From contig NZ_CP094970.1 of NCBI RefSeq assembly GCF_025790165.1, forward strand, positions 3,286,001-3,350,000: a stretch of DNA of 64,000 nt. Reading direction: 5' to 3'. This document shows, piece by piece, positions 59,892 through 64,000 of the stretch. The translations under genes and the position numbers were made by a program. Source of the stretch: Solicola gregarius. Lineage in GTDB: Bacteria > Actinomycetota > Actinomycetes > Propionibacteriales > Nocardioidaceae. Each line of letters opens with the position of its first letter. Position 1 is the stretch's first letter. Below the pieces are notes generated by a model. The model did no database searches, was not told where the DNA came from, and worked only from the letters and a program-made list of their open reading frames with translations.

Positions 59892-60196
59892 GCCACAAGT
59901 ATGCAGAACTAGTTCAGAACTATCAACGCCTGGTCGCCCCGGGGGATTCTTGCGGCCCCAGCGAGGGATCGAAGCCTCTGACCCCCAGGACGTTATGTGT
60001 AGTCGCAGGTCAGCAGGAGTGCCGCGTTCCCGTACGACGACTCAGGATCGATCGGTACCGGTGTGCTCGCGAGGGCGCGAGCGGGTATCGATCGTTGTTT
60101 GTCTGGGGGTGCGACCCCCAGGTCCCGCCCCCGGAGTCCTGCCACGCGGGCGAGAGTGCCGATGGAGTCGTGAAATTCTGTTGCGGTTGAAGCAGG
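59892..60196. other. 305-bp gap: operon promoter plus a distal copy of the ssrA-side repeat
   Basis: Apart from the promoter, the gap holds at 60046-60134 a fourth, shortened copy of the 146-bp repeat (GATCGATCGGTACCGGTGTG ... GGGGGTGCGACCCCCAGGTC). The toxin-antitoxin genes are thus flanked by direct repeats. Nothing else is recognised. Confidence 0.7.
59898..59926 (-). promoter_or_regulatory. Promoter and operator of the toxin-antitoxin operon
   Basis: On the minus strand TTGATA (59926-59921) and CATACT (59903-59898) are 17 bases apart, close to the sigma-70 consensus. The spacer holds the palindrome GAACTAGTTC (59906-59915) within a direct repeat AGAACTA, a likely site for antitoxin autoregulation. 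The start codon begins only 7 bases after the -10 box. Confidence 0.55.
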
Positions 60197-60736
60197 GTGA
60201 TCGCAATCCTGTCGCGTGTGGACTCCTGGGAGATCGCGGGTGAGCCGCCGCTGCGACTCGAACTCGTCGAGATGCGCCATGCCGAGGCTATGGAGCGGTT
60301 CGAGCTCGCGAACCGTGAGTTCTTCGCCCGGCACGTGAGCGACCGTGGCGACGACTACTTCGAGCAGTTCGAGCAGCGACTGGCGAGTCTGGTGGACGAG
60401 AACCGTTCTGCGCGCAGCCTGTGTTTCGTCCTCGTCGGCTCCGCCGGTGAGGTGGCGGGGCGGATCAATCTGTATGACATCGATCGGCCCGAGGTCACCG
60501 AGCTGGGCTTCAGAGTGGCCGAGCGTGTCCAGGGCAACGGCGTGGCCAGCCGCGCGGTGTTGGCCGCCCTGGGGGTGGCCGGCGCGCGTGGGGTGAGGCA
60601 GGTCGTCGCACGCGCATCGACGATGAACATCGCATCCCAACACGTGCTGGAGAACTGCGGATTCTCGGGCACCGGCCAGATCGAGCCACCCGCAGACTCA
60701 TCGAAGGCCTTTGTCGGCTACCGCAGAACACTCTGA
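60197..60736 (+). CDS. GNAT-family N-acetyltransferase (RimJ/RimL-like)
   Basis: 179 residues. LRLELVEMRHAEAMERFELA at the start, acetyl-CoA site ELGFRVAERVQGNGVASRAV and C-terminal ASTMNIASQHVLENCGFSGT are the GNAT motifs A and B of the RimJ/RimL group. Substrate unknown. GTG at 60197 after AGCAGG. Convergent with katG across a strong hairpin. Confidence 0.9.
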   Translation: MIAILSRVDSWEIAGEPPLRLELVEMRHAEAMERFELANREFFARHVSDRGDDYFEQFEQRLASLVDENRSARSLCFVLVGSAGEVAGRINLYDIDRPEVTELGFRVAERVQGNGVASRAVLAALGVAGARGVRQVVARASTMNIASQHVLENCGFSGTGQIEPPADSSKAFVGYRRTL

Positions 60737-60779
60737 CCGCCACCCGCCCACGGAAGGTGCCGGTCTCGCGGCCCCACGT

Positions 60780-60826
60780 ACGACTGTGCGCCGCGTCCCG
60801 ATGACGGGGAGGCGGCGCACAGTCGT
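60780..60826. terminator. 15-bp inverted repeat between GNAT and katG
   Basis: Arms 60780-60794 (ACGACTGTGCGCCGC) and 60812-60826 are exact complements, loop 17 nt, between convergent genes and 12 bp from the katG stop; likely two-way terminator. Confidence 0.7.
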
Positions 60827-60838
60827 GTCTGTGTCGGG

Positions 60839-63536
<2,698 letters not shown>

Positions 63537-63551
63537 GTGCCGCAGTCTTCC

Positions 63552-63580
63552 ATCTTTTCTTGAATCATTCAAGAAAAGAT
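63552..63580 (-). promoter_or_regulatory. Fur-box-like palindrome upstream of furA-katG
   Basis: A perfect 13-3-13 palindrome (ATCTTTTCTTGAA, TCA, complement) starting 16 bp before the furA start codon, the only very AT-rich patch nearby. Position and symmetry fit FurA autoregulation, with TTGAAT on the minus strand as a possible -35 box within it. Confidence 0.75.
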
Positions 63581-63589
63581 CTCGGGGGA

Positions 63590-64000
63590 TCAGGTGAGGT
63601 GGTCGAAGTCCCCGCGCACCCACGCCGCGTGTCGGTCCGCCGAGCGGCGTACGACCGCCCGCGCGTCCGTGGGTACGACGTTGTCGAAGTTGGAGTACAG
63701 CCGGTCGAACGCGAACTGCTCCACGTGATCGGCTATCCGCTCCACCACTGCTGCCGACAGCGGGATGCGGTTCGGGTAGCTGCGCATGAAGCTGACCGAT
63801 GTTCGGTCCGGGTTCGCGAAGATCGTGTCGCCGGCGAGGAGTACGCCGCGGTCGTCGGCTCCGTGTGCCCAGTGCACGACCGCACTGCCCGGGAAGTGAC
63901 CGCCCGGCTGGCTCAGCGTGACACCGGGAAGAATCGGCTCGGTGCCGGCCCAGGTCCGGATCACGGGGTCGGGTCGCGCTACCCAATGCGCATCGGACTC
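63590..64000 (-). CDS. MBL-fold metallo-hydrolase, C-terminal part
   Basis: The last 136 residues of a metallo-beta-lactamase-fold hydrolase whose start lies beyond the right edge. Visible: LSQPGGHFPGSAVVHWAHGA with the metal His, LLAGDTIFANPDRTSVSFMR with the metal Asp, and the C-terminal helices. Substrate unknown. Divergent arrangement is not seen: it is on the same strand as furA but separated by the Fur palindrome. Confidence 0.82.
   Translation of the reverse strand, partial: ESDAHWVARPDPVIRTWAGTEPILPGVTLSQPGGHFPGSAVVHWAHGADDRGVLLAGDTIFANPDRTSVSFMRSYPNRIPLSAAVVERIADHVEQFAFDRLYSNFDNVVPTDARAVVRRSADRHAAWVRGDFDHLT

Overview
This is a 64 kb window from a high-GC actinobacterial chromosome. 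The conserved order ahcY - mtrA/mtrB/lpqB - comF - hpf - secA, together with an Lsr2 gene, an MtrAB system, a furA-katG pair and frequent GTG starts, points to Actinomycetota. The heavy use of the word GTAC in codons suggests the Nocardioidaceae/Propionibacteriales; that placement is an inference from style, not a match. The window is mostly ordinary core chromosome with small accessory patches.

Layout. (1) 0-12 kb: S-adenosylhomocysteine hydrolase (3' part), the MtrA-MtrB-LpqB envelope/cell-cycle signalling operon, ComF, the long ribosome hibernation factor, an orphan NarL-type response regulator, a YcaQ-type DNA glycosylase and SecA. (2) 12-16 kb: an Rv3235-like protein with a LysM protein, a small coding gene of unknown role, an excisionase-like HTH protein, and a SAF/CpaB-like plus CpaE-like pair belonging to a Tad pilus. 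(3) 16-28.5 kb: a WS/DGAT-type acyltransferase, glutamate-semialdehyde dehydrogenase (PruA), the 180-kDa type NAD-glutamate dehydrogenase, a phosphotriesterase-like hydrolase and a two-gene ABC exporter. (4) 28.5-39.5 kb: MMPL transporter, ECF41 sigma factor, PAP2-type membrane enzyme, a large subtilase with a divergent HTH regulator, Lsr2 and membrane proteins. (5) 39.6-44.2 kb: the rest of the Tad locus (TadA, TadB, TadC, mini-pilin, TadE-like and TadG-like genes). (6) 44-50 kb: secreted/lipid-anchored proteins, prfB, and an amidase-asnB operon. (7) 52-57 kb: ftsE-ftsX-M23 peptidase-smpB and an amidohydrolase. (8) 57-64 kb: WYL regulator and DinB-like gene, tmRNA, a repeat cluster with a toxin-antitoxin pair, GNAT, katG, furA and the end of an MBL-fold gene.

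How the parts fit. MtrAB-LpqB, FtsEX with its M23 hydrolase, the LysM protein and SecA all concern envelope growth and export. PruA and the NAD-dependent GDH form a proline/glutamate to 2-oxoglutarate route. SmpB and tmRNA lie only about 2.6 kb apart and work together in ribosome rescue. FurA and KatG are coupled, with a perfect Fur-box-like palindrome upstream.

The most striking signals are not classic genes. Three unrelated genes (mtrA, the WS/DGAT gene, pruA) are each broken by the same change, CTCGAGT read as CTCGAAGT, which looks like a systematic sequence error but deserves checking. The tmRNA 3' end is repeated in tandem 146-bp units beside a toxin-antitoxin pair, with a further repeat copy on the far side. 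A triple-palindrome element occurs at two distant loci, and two related units bounded by CTAG sit between hpf and the response regulator. I found no convincing multi-gene defence or biosynthetic system that is new.
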